Shown: positions 1 to 9,369, counted from the stretch's first letter. The stretch: 64,000 nt of DNA from an uncultured Lachnospira sp. (GCA_910585095.1 CAJUBU010000013.1:1-64000), one strand, 5' to 3'. Translations and numbers: made by a program. The notes: a model not told the origin generated them from the sequence alone.

Positions 1-72
1 AATATTGTGCTAAAATGAATGTTGTACTTGGTCAGAAATAATAATATTTTATAAATAATACAATTTAGGGTG

Positions 73-119
73 GTCGCTTTAACGATTAAGAATCGTTGAG
101 GCGACGCCTTTTTTGTTTT
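73..119 (+). terminator. Hairpin terminator of an upstream gene
   Basis: The arms GTCGCTTTAACGATT (73-87) and AATCGTTGAGGCGAC (91-105) pair fully with two G-U pairs and are followed by a T tract (109-114). It probably ends a gene or leader that lies before the window. The preceding AGGGTGG at 67-73 resembles part of a T-box, but too little is visible to call one. Confidence 0.75.
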
Positions 120-167
120 GTAAGAATAAATAAAAAGATAAATAAAAATAAATATTTTATAAAAAAT

Positions 168-224
168 ATTGACCGTTAGTCATTTTGTGATATAATGCAC
201 AATATAAATGACTAATAGTCATTT
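168..224 (+). promoter_or_regulatory. Promoter with two inverted-repeat operators for the MMPL operon
   Basis: TTGACC (169-174) and TATAAT (191-196) are 16 nt apart. A perfect palindrome, AATGACTAATAGTCATT (207-223), lies at the expected transcription start. A degenerate copy, ATTGACCGTTAGTCATT (168-184, 13 of 17 identical), covers the -35 box. The centres are 39 bp apart. This is the usual layout of TetR- or MarR-type repression of an exporter. The regulator is not next to the operon in the visible sequence. Confidence 0.75.
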
Positions 225-276
225 TTATGTAGCTAAAGGAATTATTTTTTTGTAGGAGGTCAAAAATTTTTGAATG

Positions 277-358
277 CAAGGTTTGAGTCTGTACGCTGTT
301 TGTCACAAACCTTGTAAAAATTTTTTATTCTTAGTGTAAAAGCAGCGTAGAAATGAGG
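277..358 (+). promoter_or_regulatory. Pseudoknot leader element, copy 1 (before the MMPL gene)
   Basis: Stem A pairs CAAGGTTTG (277-285) with CAAACCTTG (306-314). Stem B pairs TACGCTGTT (292-300) with AGCAGCGTA (341-349). The order A-B-A'-B' makes an H-type pseudoknot. The A-B linker is AGTCTG. B' is followed directly by GAAATGAGG, which supplies the Shine-Dalgarno for the ATG at 366. The same architecture occurs before three other genes in the window, so this is probably a cis-acting RNA controlling translation initiation. I cannot name an established family for it. Confidence 0.7.
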
Positions 359-365
359 TTAAAAG

Positions 366-2468
366 ATGGAAAAAGTTGGTAGAGCCATCGTCAAGATTAG
401 GATTCCTATTTTAATTGCAAGTATTTTGCTGTTAATTCCTGCGGCGTTTGGCTATTTTAAGACACGTGTCAATTATGATATTCTTTATTATCTGCCTAAA
501 GAAATTGACACTATGCAAGGGCAGGATATTCTTCTTGATGAATTTCAAAAGGGAGCATATGCGATTTTAATTACAGAGGGAATGGAAGGCAATGATTTGA
601 ATCAATTGGAAGATAAGATTGCAAATATAGATGGCGTTGCTAAATTGATATCATACAATCATCTTGCAGGTGCATTTCCATTAGAGATACTTCCAGAAAA
701 ATATTCAAAGCAATTTCATAATAGTGAAACCGATACAACAATGTTTGCGATATTTTTTGAAGATACAACTTCAAGTGATTCTACGATGGAAGCAATTAAA
801 AGTATAAGAAAAGTTACAGACGGGCAGTGCTTTGTCAGTGGTATGTCCGCAGTGGTAACGGATACAAAGTCGCTTTCTGAAAAGGAAACACCAATATATG
901 TTGCAGTTGCAGTTATTCTTGCATGTATTGTTCTTGCATTGTTTATGGATTCCTTTCTTGTACCAGTATTTTTTATGTTAAGTATTGGTATGGCGATTGT
1001 ATATAATCTTGGTTCTAATATTTTTTTAGGTGAGGTTTCTTATATAACAAAAGCGTTAGCGGCAGTATTACAGCTTGGTGTGACGTTGGATTATTCTATC
1101 TTTTTATGGCACAGCTATAAAGAAATGAAAAATGATTATCCAAATGACCATAATGAAGCGATGGCACATGCAATTGGAAATACAATTACATCCGTAGTTG
1201 GTTCTTCCATTACAACAGTAGCTGGTTTTATTGCATTGTGTTTTATGAGTTTTACATTGGGTAAAGACTTAGGTATTGTTATGGCAAAAGGCGTTGTATT
1301 TGGTGTTATTGGCTGTGTTACGATATTGCCAGCTATGATACTTACATTTGACAAAGCATTAGAAAAGACCATGCACAGAGAATTACTCCCTGCAAGATTT
1401 GATAAAGTTGCAGGATTTGTTGTAAAAAGAAGTTATATTTTTTTAATACTGTTTGTAATTTTGCTTTTTCCAGCAATTTACGGATACAATAACACAAAAG
1501 TTTACTATGATTTGGCAAGTACGCTTCCAGAAGATTTGGAATGTACCATTGCAAATAAAAAGTTGGAAGAAAATTTTGATATAAATTCCATGTATATGAT
1601 TCTTGCAGATACCAATTTATCAAGCAAAGAAGTCAATAAAATGGTAGATGATATTAATCAGTTAGATGGCATCACATTTGCGTTAAGCCTTGATTCAGTC
1701 GTTGGAAATGAACTGCCTCAGGAGTTTATTCCATCAACAATTAGAAATGAATTAAAAGGTGATAATCATCAAATTATGATGGTTGCATCGGATTATAAAA
1801 TTGCTTCTGATGAGATTAATACACAAATTGATGCAGTTGATGCCATTGCTAAGAAATATGACCATACTTCAATGGTTATAGGCGAAGCCCCTTGTACAAA
1901 AGATTTAATTACGATTACAGACAGGGATTTTAAGATTGTCAGCATTGTGTCAATTGGAGCGATATTTGCAATTATTTTATTAGTATTTCGGTCTATTTCA
2001 TTGCCAGTTATTTTAGTATCAGCTATTGAATTTGCTATATTTGTAAATATGGGATTGCCATATTACCTAAATACAACCATTCCATTTATCGCATCGGTCG
2101 TTATTGGAACGATACAGTTAGGTGCAACTGTGGATTATGCAATTTTAATGACAACGAGATACAAAAAGGAGCGATATAACGGCTGTGAAAAGAAGGAGGC
2201 TATCTGCACAGCATTGTCAACGTCGATTCCTTCTATTATTGTCAGTGCATTAGGATTTTTTGCAGCAACATTTGGCGTTGGTTTAATATCGAGCGTTGAT
2301 ATGATTGGTTCATTATGTATGTTGATGGCGCGAGGTGCAATAATCAGTATGTTTGTAGTTATTTTTGTACTTCCTTCATTATTTGTTGTATTTGATAAAG
2401 TAATAATTCATTCTAGTATTGGATTTTTTCAAAAAAATGTGAAAGGCGGGGAATATAGTTATGATTAA
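366..2468 (+). CDS. MMPL/RND-family transporter
   Basis: A 700-residue integral membrane protein with the two-fold RND/MMPL layout: N-terminal membrane segment, extracytoplasmic loop of about 150 residues, a block of five or six segments (about 175-330), then the same pattern repeated in the second half (segment near 355, loop, block from about 520 to 680). Proteins of this type export lipids or drugs. The start has GAGG eight bases upstream. It overlaps the next gene by 8 bp, and both sit behind a promoter with paired operators, so expression is probably induced by a ligand of a TetR/MarR-type repressor. The family call is firm; the substrate is unknown. Confidence 0.9.
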   Translation: MEKVGRAIVKIRIPILIASILLLIPAAFGYFKTRVNYDILYYLPKEIDTMQGQDILLDEFQKGAYAILITEGMEGNDLNQLEDKIANIDGVAKLISYNHLAGAFPLEILPEKYSKQFHNSETDTTMFAIFFEDTTSSDSTMEAIKSIRKVTDGQCFVSGMSAVVTDTKSLSEKETPIYVAVAVILACIVLALFMDSFLVPVFFMLSIGMAIVYNLGSNIFLGEVSYITKALAAVLQLGVTLDYSIFLWHSYKEMKNDYPNDHNEAMAHAIGNTITSVVGSSITTVAGFIALCFMSFTLGKDLGIVMAKGVVFGVIGCVTILPAMILTFDKALEKTMHRELLPARFDKVAGFVVKRSYIFLILFVILLFPAIYGYNNTKVYYDLASTLPEDLECTIANKKLEENFDINSMYMILADTNLSSKEVNKMVDDINQLDGITFALSLDSVVGNELPQEFIPSTIRNELKGDNHQIMMVASDYKIASDEINTQIDAVDAIAKKYDHTSMVIGEAPCTKDLITITDRDFKIVSIVSIGAIFAIILLVFRSISLPVILVSAIEFAIFVNMGLPYYLNTTIPFIASVVIGTIQLGATVDYAILMTTRYKKERYNGCEKKEAICTALSTSIPSIIVSALGFFAATFGVGLISSVDMIGSLCMLMARGAIISMFVVIFVLPSLFVVFDKVIIHSSIGFFQKNVKGGEYSYD

Positions 2469-5145
2469 GAAAAAATTATTTAAATATACATCAGTTTTAT
2501 TATGTGCTTCTATAATGGCAATGAGTTTGACTGCTTGTCAGTCAAACAATGCAAATATGTCTGTGGATAATCTTGTTGAAATTTCACAAAATAGTGGAAA
2601 TAGTAGTTCATTGGAAGAAATATTAAATGACACCTTATCTCAAGGTTTAAATGCAAGTTCTTCTAAGGAAAATAGCAAGGAAGAAACGGTGTATGTATTT
2701 GCAGATGCCGCAGGAAAACAAAATAAATTAATTGTTAATGAAAAATTAAAAAATGCATCAAAAGCATCAACCATTAATGATACAACGAATTTAAAGGACG
2801 TTAAAAATATTAATGGAGATGAGACTTTTCAAATAAACGGCAGTCAAGTTACATGGAGTGCCGACGGAAGGAATATCACATATCAGGGAACATATAATGA
2901 AGCTGCACCTGTGACAATGAATGTAACATATTATCTCAATGATAAAGAAATAAAAGCAGATGAACTTGCAGGAAAGAGCGGTAAGGTAAAAATTCGATTT
3001 GATTATACGAATAATCTTAAAAAACAAATAGTTGTAAACGGTAAAACGAAAGAAGCTTATGTACCATTTACAATGATAACAGGGATGATTTTATCTTCGG
3101 ATAAATTTAGCAATATTGAAGTTACCAATGGAAAAATGATTGAATCTGACAAGGGAAATATTGTGGTTGGCATTATAATGCCAGGATTGAAAGAAAGTTT
3201 GAATTTGAGTTTTGATGGTGAATTAGCGGATATAGATATACCACAATATTTTGAAGTGACGGCTGATGTAAATGACTTTGAGCTTGATATGACAATGTCC
3301 GTTGCCACAAGCAATGCTCTTACTGCTGCAAATTTTGATGAACTGAATCTTGATAAAGTTACAGATAAAATAGATGAATTAAGCACTGCTGGAAATCAGT
3401 TAGAAGATGGCACAAAGCAGCTTGCAGACGGTGTTTCAGCTTTACATGATAAAGTGCCAGAATTAAAGGACGGCGTTACAAAGCTTGATGATGGCGCAAG
3501 TGCTTTAAAAGACGGAGCAACACAACTTAATGATGGAGCAAACGTTTTGCAGGGTGGTGTAGCACAGCTTGACGGCGGAGTAGATACTTTAAAAGATGGA
3601 GCAACAAAGCTTGATGATGGCATGAGTACTTTACAAGATGGAGCAGCACAGCTTGATGGTGGCGTAAGCGCTTTACAAGATGGAGCAGCCAAGCTTCATG
3701 AAGGAAGCAGCGCATTACAGTCAGGTATTGGTGAATATACATCAGGTGTTTTGGCAGCATCGGACGGAAGTATCCAAGTTGATAATGGTGCAAGCCAGTT
3801 GCTTGCTGGTATCAATGCGTATTCAGAAAGCATGAGGACACAAATTGTAACAGGTGTTGCTCAGCTTAGTATTGGAGCTGGAAAGCTTAGCACAGGGATT
3901 GATACACTTGGCACAATGATGACGGAATCCTTTGCTCAGATTAAGCAAAATGCACAGTCCTATGGAGCAAAATATAATGAATCTATAACACAAGCTTCCT
4001 CAATAGAAATGCTTGCAACAACTAATATGGGTGCAGGAAGTATTAATGATAATCTTAAAAAGATTGCACAAGGTATTAAAGCGGCATCTGGAAAAGATAT
4101 AGAATTTGCAGATATTACACCAGCAACAGATTTAGAAGGCAATCTTACAGATACAGAGTATGTGACTGGATTAATTGCAAAATATATGGATTCCTATGCA
4201 GCAGCAGTCGGTTATAATGATGTTCTTGGTGAGCTTAACGCAGCAATCAATCAGGCAAGTAAGGGTGCAGTAACTTCTGTTAGTAATGCCTATATGAAAG
4301 AAATGCAGATTTTGGTAAGTGCGGTAGGAAACGGCAGTGTTGCCACTGCATTAAATCAAGTATATTCTGGCGCTGAAAATGACAATGTTTCACTTTCACA
4401 AAGTTTAAAAGATTTGTCTGATGGAGGAAAAGAAGTAAGCAATGGCGCACAAAAACTTCAAGCAGGTATTGGCACGTTTGAAGGGCTTACAGAGGAGAGC
4501 ATAAAAGAGATAAAAAATGATACGCTTTGTTCTGCATTATTTAAGCTTCAGGCAGGTGCCACACAGCTGTCAGGAGGGACAACACAGCTTCAATCTGGAT
4601 TGTCGCAGTTAAAAGCAAACAATGATAAATTAAATAAAGGAGCTGCCAATTTACAAGCTGGAAGCTCACAGCTTACAGCAGGTACTATTGATTTAAAACA
4701 TGGTACATCACAGCTTGCGGCAGGTGCAAGCGACTTGAAAAATGGCACATTGCAGCTTACAGCAGGTACGAACAATTTGAAAGGTGGTACATTACAGCTT
4801 TTAACAGGTACAAAGGATTTAAAAAATGGCACATTACAACTTTTGACAGGAACAAATGATTTAAAGAATGGCACATCACAGCTTTTGGATGCGTCAAATA
4901 CACTTGCAGATGGAGTCGGTCAATTGAATGAGGGTGCGATAACATTAAATGATGGCATGGTGGAATTTAATACAACAGGTATAAGTAAAATTGCAAATTT
5001 GATAAATAATGACATGAATGAAGCAATAGATACCATCAAAAAGATTGTAGAGCTTGGGAGTGATTATCAGTCATTTGCCGGAAAGTCACAAGATGTAAAG
5101 GGAAGTGTTAAATTTATTTATAAGACAGAAGGGATTACAAAGTAA
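2461..5145 (+). CDS. Lipoprotein with Leu-x-x-Gly heptad repeats, partner of the MMPL transporter
   Basis: An 894-residue protein starting with a lipoprotein signal (hydrophobic stretch, then LTAC with Cys26 as the lipidated residue). Residues about 310-425 and 645-850 carry tandem heptads of the form L-x-D/x-G-x-x-x-L, as in YhgE/Pip-type extracytoplasmic domains. There is no C-terminal membrane domain, unlike full-length YhgE. The 8-bp overlap with the transporter gene implies translational coupling. A rod-like extracellular partner of the exporter is inferred. The DNA repeats at 3400-3720 and 4560-4960 could recombine and change length. Confidence 0.85.
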   Translation: MIKKKLFKYTSVLLCASIMAMSLTACQSNNANMSVDNLVEISQNSGNSSSLEEILNDTLSQGLNASSSKENSKEETVYVFADAAGKQNKLIVNEKLKNASKASTINDTTNLKDVKNINGDETFQINGSQVTWSADGRNITYQGTYNEAAPVTMNVTYYLNDKEIKADELAGKSGKVKIRFDYTNNLKKQIVVNGKTKEAYVPFTMITGMILSSDKFSNIEVTNGKMIESDKGNIVVGIIMPGLKESLNLSFDGELADIDIPQYFEVTADVNDFELDMTMSVATSNALTAANFDELNLDKVTDKIDELSTAGNQLEDGTKQLADGVSALHDKVPELKDGVTKLDDGASALKDGATQLNDGANVLQGGVAQLDGGVDTLKDGATKLDDGMSTLQDGAAQLDGGVSALQDGAAKLHEGSSALQSGIGEYTSGVLAASDGSIQVDNGASQLLAGINAYSESMRTQIVTGVAQLSIGAGKLSTGIDTLGTMMTESFAQIKQNAQSYGAKYNESITQASSIEMLATTNMGAGSINDNLKKIAQGIKAASGKDIEFADITPATDLEGNLTDTEYVTGLIAKYMDSYAAAVGYNDVLGELNAAINQASKGAVTSVSNAYMKEMQILVSAVGNGSVATALNQVYSGAENDNVSLSQSLKDLSDGGKEVSNGAQKLQAGIGTFEGLTEESIKEIKNDTLCSALFKLQAGATQLSGGTTQLQSGLSQLKANNDKLNKGAANLQAGSSQLTAGTIDLKHGTSQLAAGASDLKNGTLQLTAGTNNLKGGTLQLLTGTKDLKNGTLQLLTGTNDLKNGTSQLLDASNTLADGVGQLNEGAITLNDGMVEFNTTGISKIANLINNDMNEAIDTIKKIVELGSDYQSFAGKSQDVKGSVKFIYKTEGITK

Positions 5146-5264
5146 GAGTTTTTATAAAATAAAAAAAGGTTCTTAGTAACTTAATGGAATAATAGGAACA
5201 ATTTTTGTATAAGAAGTTTAAGGCTTTTATATTAGACATAAAAAATAAAATTTAACCTTTTAAT

Positions 5265-5367
5265 GAGACTGTTGCAAAATGGAAATTTTATACTATATAT
5301 AGTAGTTATAATGACAAAATAAAACTATATATAGTATTTGAAATTCTTTTTGCAACAGTCTCTTTTT
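5265..5367 (+). terminator. Long-hairpin terminator after the MMPL operon
   Basis: Perfect 15-bp arms, GAGACTGTTGCAAAA (5265-5279) and TTTTGCAACAGTCTC (5348-5362), are followed by TTTTT. The loop contains a second inverted repeat built on CTATATATAG. The same TGTTGCA-type arm recurs in terminators elsewhere in this window. The rest of 5146-5468 shows nothing recognisable. Confidence 0.85.
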
Positions 5368-5468
5368 GATACTTTATGATACTTTAAAATCAATAATATT
5401 TAAATATTTGTGGTGAATCTGAATCTCTCCTATCTAACAGGTAGAAGCTTCAATAAATATATAAAATA

Positions 5469-6443
5469 TTAATTTTGAAATCGAATTTGCTCTTTTTTAA
5501 TTGGAGAGTATCGAATTAAATGAGAACAATTTAGATTTTCATGATACATATTGACAGCAGAAATTTGATGATTTTCATAGGTGGTATAATAATAAATACC
5601 TTTTTGTGTATTGCAGCATGATGTGTAAAATGTAACTTCATATTTTCCATCACCAAGATTACAACAGCCTTTTTGCTGTTCAACAGCGCCTAAAATATGA
5701 AAAAATTGATTGACGCTTTCCATTTCTGAATCACCAGAAATCGAGTTCATTTTTACAAAAGAAGCTCTTACAAAACGAGATGGTGAGGATAAGTCTCCTG
5801 GAAGTCCCAATGCACCCATACCACGACAATAGGTGTGCAGAGGCAGTTTGCTGCAAAAATTATTTTGTGGTTGACCAGTAGTAAGCGCCATATAGTTGTT
5901 AAGATTAAACATTTGTTCATGAAATGGAGGATTATTAGTCAATATACCAACAGGATTATCATAAACATTAATTCCAGATTGTGTTGATTCTACAGTAATG
6001 GATTCACCATGTCCAGCAATTATCCAATGAAGCTGTGGCGTTGGAAGTTCGTCATCAAATGGGGGATTTGTAAGATTCATTAGATTTAATTGTTCTTTTG
6101 CTTCTTTTATTGTGGCACATTGACATAGAATCCAAGATATAAATTCAAAAGTAGCGATATTGTATTTGTACTTGTCTGTTTCCCTGTAAACAGCGTTGCC
6201 AACAAAATTTAAGCCAGCCATTCCAAGACCTTTTTCATTTATCGCATCATAATACAGTGGATAATTTTGAGCGACATGGGCCATGCCAATAATTGCATAA
6301 TGATTATTGATAATACCAACATTTCTAAAATTAAAACAATAATTGCGAGGTGTTATTACAATTTCATCACCATAAGAAATTTCATAATCAAGAGTGCGTC
6401 CAAAATAAAAGTCTTTTGTTTCATAAGTTGCTGCTGTACACAT
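5469..6443 (-). CDS. Choloylglycine hydrolase family protein (bile salt hydrolase/penicillin V acylase type)
   Basis: The ATG at 6443 is chosen because it follows GGGAGG and puts Cys at position 2, the autocatalytic nucleophile of this Ntn-hydrolase family (324 aa). Conserved active-site positions are visible: Cys2, Arg16 in FGRTLD, Asp19, the Asn of GLNF, the Asn of ILTNNPPF and Arg in SPSRFVRAS. Members deconjugate bile salts or cleave penicillin V in the cytoplasm. Bile salt hydrolase fits a gut organism but is an inference, since the motifs alone do not separate the two activities. It is divergent from kdgK. Confidence 0.85.
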   Translation of the reverse strand: MCTAATYETKDFYFGRTLDYEISYGDEIVITPRNYCFNFRNVGIINNHYAIIGMAHVAQNYPLYYDAINEKGLGMAGLNFVGNAVYRETDKYKYNIATFEFISWILCQCATIKEAKEQLNLMNLTNPPFDDELPTPQLHWIIAGHGESITVESTQSGINVYDNPVGILTNNPPFHEQMFNLNNYMALTTGQPQNNFCSKLPLHTYCRGMGALGLPGDLSSPSRFVRASFVKMNSISGDSEMESVNQFFHILGAVEQQKGCCNLGDGKYEVTFYTSCCNTQKGIYYYTTYENHQISAVNMYHENLNCSHLIRYSPIKKEQIRFQN

Positions 6444-6760
6444 ATTTTTCCTCCCTTTATTTTCTTGATTTATATTTTTATTTATAAAATGCAAAATTAT
6501 AATAGATTAGAAAATTTATCATTGTATTTTATTATTTTATACTAACAATCTTCATTCTATTCCAATTATATGTATAGAAGATTATTATCTTGATAAGAAT
6601 AAATATAAGACAATTTTTTTATTAAAATTAATTTTATTTTATTAAAAAACAAAAAGATGTTGTTACTATATAAATAATGAAACTATTTTTTTGAAGAAAT
6701 TACGAATGAAACAGGTTCACCAATAGAAAAAGCTGAGGAGTTGGCAAAATGCTTTGTGAA

Positions 6761-6789
6761 TTGATATCAACGCATATTTGTGATACAAT
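6761..6789 (+). promoter_or_regulatory. Promoter for kdgK
   Basis: TTGATA (6761-6766) and TACAAT (6784-6789) are 17 nt apart. The rest of the 6444-6927 gap is AT-rich. The only other thing seen is a short open stretch at about 6688-6764 that could be a gene remnant. Confidence 0.5.
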
Positions 6790-6927
6790 AATAATAGCAA
6801 AGTTGTGATAGAAGTTTGCAGAGTGAACTTTATATGAAAATGTAAAAATTTACATAAAAATTACAACAATCTGCGAGATTTAAAAATCACATAAAATTAT
6901 ATCAATATAATGAAAGGACGACGGCTT

Positions 6928-7944
6928 ATGAAATTTATTGCTATTGGAGAATTAATGTTAAGATTATCACCACCTAATTATGAAAAGATTGTATCGACAC
7001 ATAATTATATAGTGAATTATGGTGGGGCAGAATCAAATGTTGCTGTGTCACTTGCAAATCTTGGTGTGGATAGTACATTTTTTACGGTTTTGCCAAATTC
7101 AGATATTGGTAAATCGGCAATTAATTATTTAAAATCAAATGATGTACATACAAAAGAAATTATTAAATCAGAGGGACGAATGGGGATTTATTTTCTTGAG
7201 GAAGGCGTTTCTGTAAGACCATCTCAAGTTATTTATGATAGGGCTTCGTCCGCATTTGCTGAGTATGATTATAAAGATGTTGATTTTGAAAAAATTTTAA
7301 AAGAATATGACTGGCTGCATCTTAGTGGAATAACACCAGCACTTTCCTATAATTGTAGGAAACTGATTGACAAGGCTGTTAAAGCGGCTAAAAAATTAGG
7401 TCTTACGGTAAGTTTTGACCCTAATTTTAGAAGTAGTTTATGGTCATTTTCGACAGCGAGAGATGTTCTTAGTAAGTATCTTCAATATGTTGATGTACTG
7501 ATAGGTATTGAGCCAATTCATGTATATAGAGAAGATGGCTCTGATGTAAAAGATGGTTTGACGATGGACCCATCATTTAAAGATATGGATAGAGTATTTC
7601 GAGCAATTGACAAGCAGTACCATATGAAAGCAATTGCTAGAACGGTTCGTTATGTTCATTCAGGAAGTAACAATTCTTTGAAAGCATTTTTTTATACAGA
7701 TGGTGAAACATATGAGAGTAAAACAATTAATTTTGAGATAGTAGACCGTGTTGGAGGAGGCGATGCCTTTTCTTCTGGTTTGATATATGCACTAATGCAA
7801 GATGATATGAGTGCAGAAGACACCGTTAATTTTGCAGTGGCTTCTTCTGTAATGAAACATGCAATACGAGGCGATACAAATATTACGAGTGTTGACCAGA
7901 TAAAACGATTGATGAATAATGCATCATTTGATGTGCAGAGATGA
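6928..7944 (+). CDS. kdgK: 2-keto-3-deoxygluconate kinase (PfkB family)
   Basis: A 338-residue ribokinase-fold sugar kinase. The N-terminal signature GGAESNVAVSLANLG begins at residue 32, and the C-terminal catalytic motif VGGGDAF carries the base Asp279. The start at 6928 follows AAAGGA (6913-6918); an upstream ATG at 6910 overlaps that ribosome-binding site and is rejected. KDG kinase makes KDPG from 2-keto-3-deoxygluconate in uronate and sugar-acid breakdown. It could take the product of the dehydratase at 25.9-27.7 kb. No KDPG aldolase is seen in the window. It may be co-transcribed with the MATE gene 57 bp downstream. Confidence 0.85.
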   Translation: MKFIAIGELMLRLSPPNYEKIVSTHNYIVNYGGAESNVAVSLANLGVDSTFFTVLPNSDIGKSAINYLKSNDVHTKEIIKSEGRMGIYFLEEGVSVRPSQVIYDRASSAFAEYDYKDVDFEKILKEYDWLHLSGITPALSYNCRKLIDKAVKAAKKLGLTVSFDPNFRSSLWSFSTARDVLSKYLQYVDVLIGIEPIHVYREDGSDVKDGLTMDPSFKDMDRVFRAIDKQYHMKAIARTVRYVHSGSNNSLKAFFYTDGETYESKTINFEIVDRVGGGDAFSSGLIYALMQDDMSAEDTVNFAVASSVMKHAIRGDTNITSVDQIKRLMNNASFDVQR

Positions 7945-8001
7945 TTTGTGCGAAAAAAATAATGCAAATTCCTATGCTAAACTTTAGAATGGAGGATTTA
8001 T

Positions 8002-9369
8002 ATGGATTATAAATCTATGACAAAGGAGGAACGTCTAAGCAAGGGAAATTTAAACCGATTAATGTTTTCAATGGCTGTGCCAACGATTATTGCACAAGTT
8101 ATTAACATTTTATATAACATTGTAGACAGGATATATATAGGACATATTGAAGGTGTTGGCTCAACCGCCCTTACAGGAGTAGGCATTGCACTGCCAATTG
8201 TTACTTTTATATCCGCATTTTCTGCATTTGTTGGTTCAGGCGGAGCGCCTTTATCATCCATTGCATATGGAAAGGGTGACAAAAAACAGGCTGAGAAGAT
8301 ACTTGGCAATGGAGCATTTTTGCTAATTATATTTAGTTTTATTTTGATGGCTGTATTTTATATATGGCAGGAACCTTTGTTATATTTATTTGGCGCTAGC
8401 CAAGACACCATAGGATATGCCTGTGAATACCTTTCATGGTATTTGATTGGGACGCTCAGTGTAGAATTGGCATTAGGATTGAATACGTATATTATAGCGC
8501 AAGGCAGTACAAAGATAGCTATGATATCCGTTCTTATTGGCGCTATATTAAATATTGCCCTAGACCCTGTATTTATATTTTTATTTGGTTTAGGAGTCAA
8601 GGGAGCTGCCATAGCAACCGTTATATCACAGACTGTTTCAGGTATATGGATTGTGGTGTTTTTGATGGGAAAGCGTGCGATATTACGTCTTAAAGTTAAG
8701 TATATGAAACCAGATGCAGCGATTATAAAAAATGTTTGTGCGCTTGGCATCTCACCATTTATTATGAGAGCTACCGAAAGTTTGATATCTATTGTGATGA
8801 ATCGAGGCTTGCAGAATTATGGAGGAGATAACTATGTGGCTTCCCTTACGATTATGCAGAGTGTTATGCAGTTTATGTCCGCTCCGTTAAGCGGTTTTAC
8901 ACAAGGAATCCAGCCAATTATAAGTTTTAATTATGGCGCGGGGAATTTTGATAGAGTAAAAAATACTTATAGAAGAATGATTGCGGCATGTACAGCTTTT
9001 TCTTTAATTGCAACTGCAATTGTAATGATATTTCCTGCATTTTTTGGACGGTTATTCACAAAAGAAGCCCTTGTTATTGATATTGTTGTGGAAAAGATGC
9101 CTTTATTTATGTGTGGAATGTTGATATTTGGTGTGCAAATGGCAATACAGCCTACATTTTTGGCGTTGGGGCAGGCAAAAATTTCGCTTTTTATAGCTAT
9201 GCTTAGAAAGGTTATACTTCTTGTGCCATTGGCAATTGTGCTTCCATTTTTTATGGGTGTTGATGGTGTGTACTTTGCTGAACCAATATCCGATGTGCTT
9301 TCGGCTTTTACGGCAGCGACGTTGTTTTTGCTAAATATTAATAAAATTCTTTCAAAGCCAGCGCGGTGA
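8002..9369 (+). CDS. MATE family efflux transporter
   Basis: A 455-residue polytopic protein with twelve hydrophobic segments in two homologous halves. It shows typical MATE/MepA features: NRLMFSMAVPTIIAQVINILYN-type first helix, DRIYIG at the end of the first loop, and the second-half TQGIQPIISFNYGAG motif. Such proteins export drugs or metabolites by Na+ or H+ antiport. The ribosome-binding site is GGAGG before the ATG. No terminator separates it from kdgK. The substrate is unknown. Confidence 0.9.
   Translation: MDYKSMTKEERLSKGNLNRLMFSMAVPTIIAQVINILYNIVDRIYIGHIEGVGSTALTGVGIALPIVTFISAFSAFVGSGGAPLSSIAYGKGDKKQAEKILGNGAFLLIIFSFILMAVFYIWQEPLLYLFGASQDTIGYACEYLSWYLIGTLSVELALGLNTYIIAQGSTKIAMISVLIGAILNIALDPVFIFLFGLGVKGAAIATVISQTVSGIWIVVFLMGKRAILRLKVKYMKPDAAIIKNVCALGISPFIMRATESLISIVMNRGLQNYGGDNYVASLTIMQSVMQFMSAPLSGFTQGIQPIISFNYGAGNFDRVKNTYRRMIAACTAFSLIATAIVMIFPAFFGRLFTKEALVIDIVVEKMPLFMCGMLIFGVQMAIQPTFLALGQAKISLFIAMLRKVILLVPLAIVLPFFMGVDGVYFAEPISDVLSAFTAATLFLLNINKILSKPAR

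Noticed and set aside
1..119. Possible T-box remnant (AGGGTGG before a hairpin)
   Set aside because: Only the last bases are in the window, no antiterminator pairing can be shown, and the next gene has its own promoter; kept only as a terminator.
274..339. Leader peptide starting at ATG 274 within pseudoknot copy 1
   Set aside because: A 21-codon frame exists after AGGAGGT, but no corresponding start or frame occurs in the other copies, so coding is not the conserved feature.
3400..4960. Repeated blocks that could be an array element
   Set aside because: They encode in-frame Leu-x-x-Gly heptads of the lipoprotein and vary at synonymous positions.
6688..6764. Short frame ending EKAEELAKCFVN before kdgK
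   Set aside because: It could be the tail of a decayed gene, but it has no start codon, no family match I recognise, and it overlaps the kdgK promoter.
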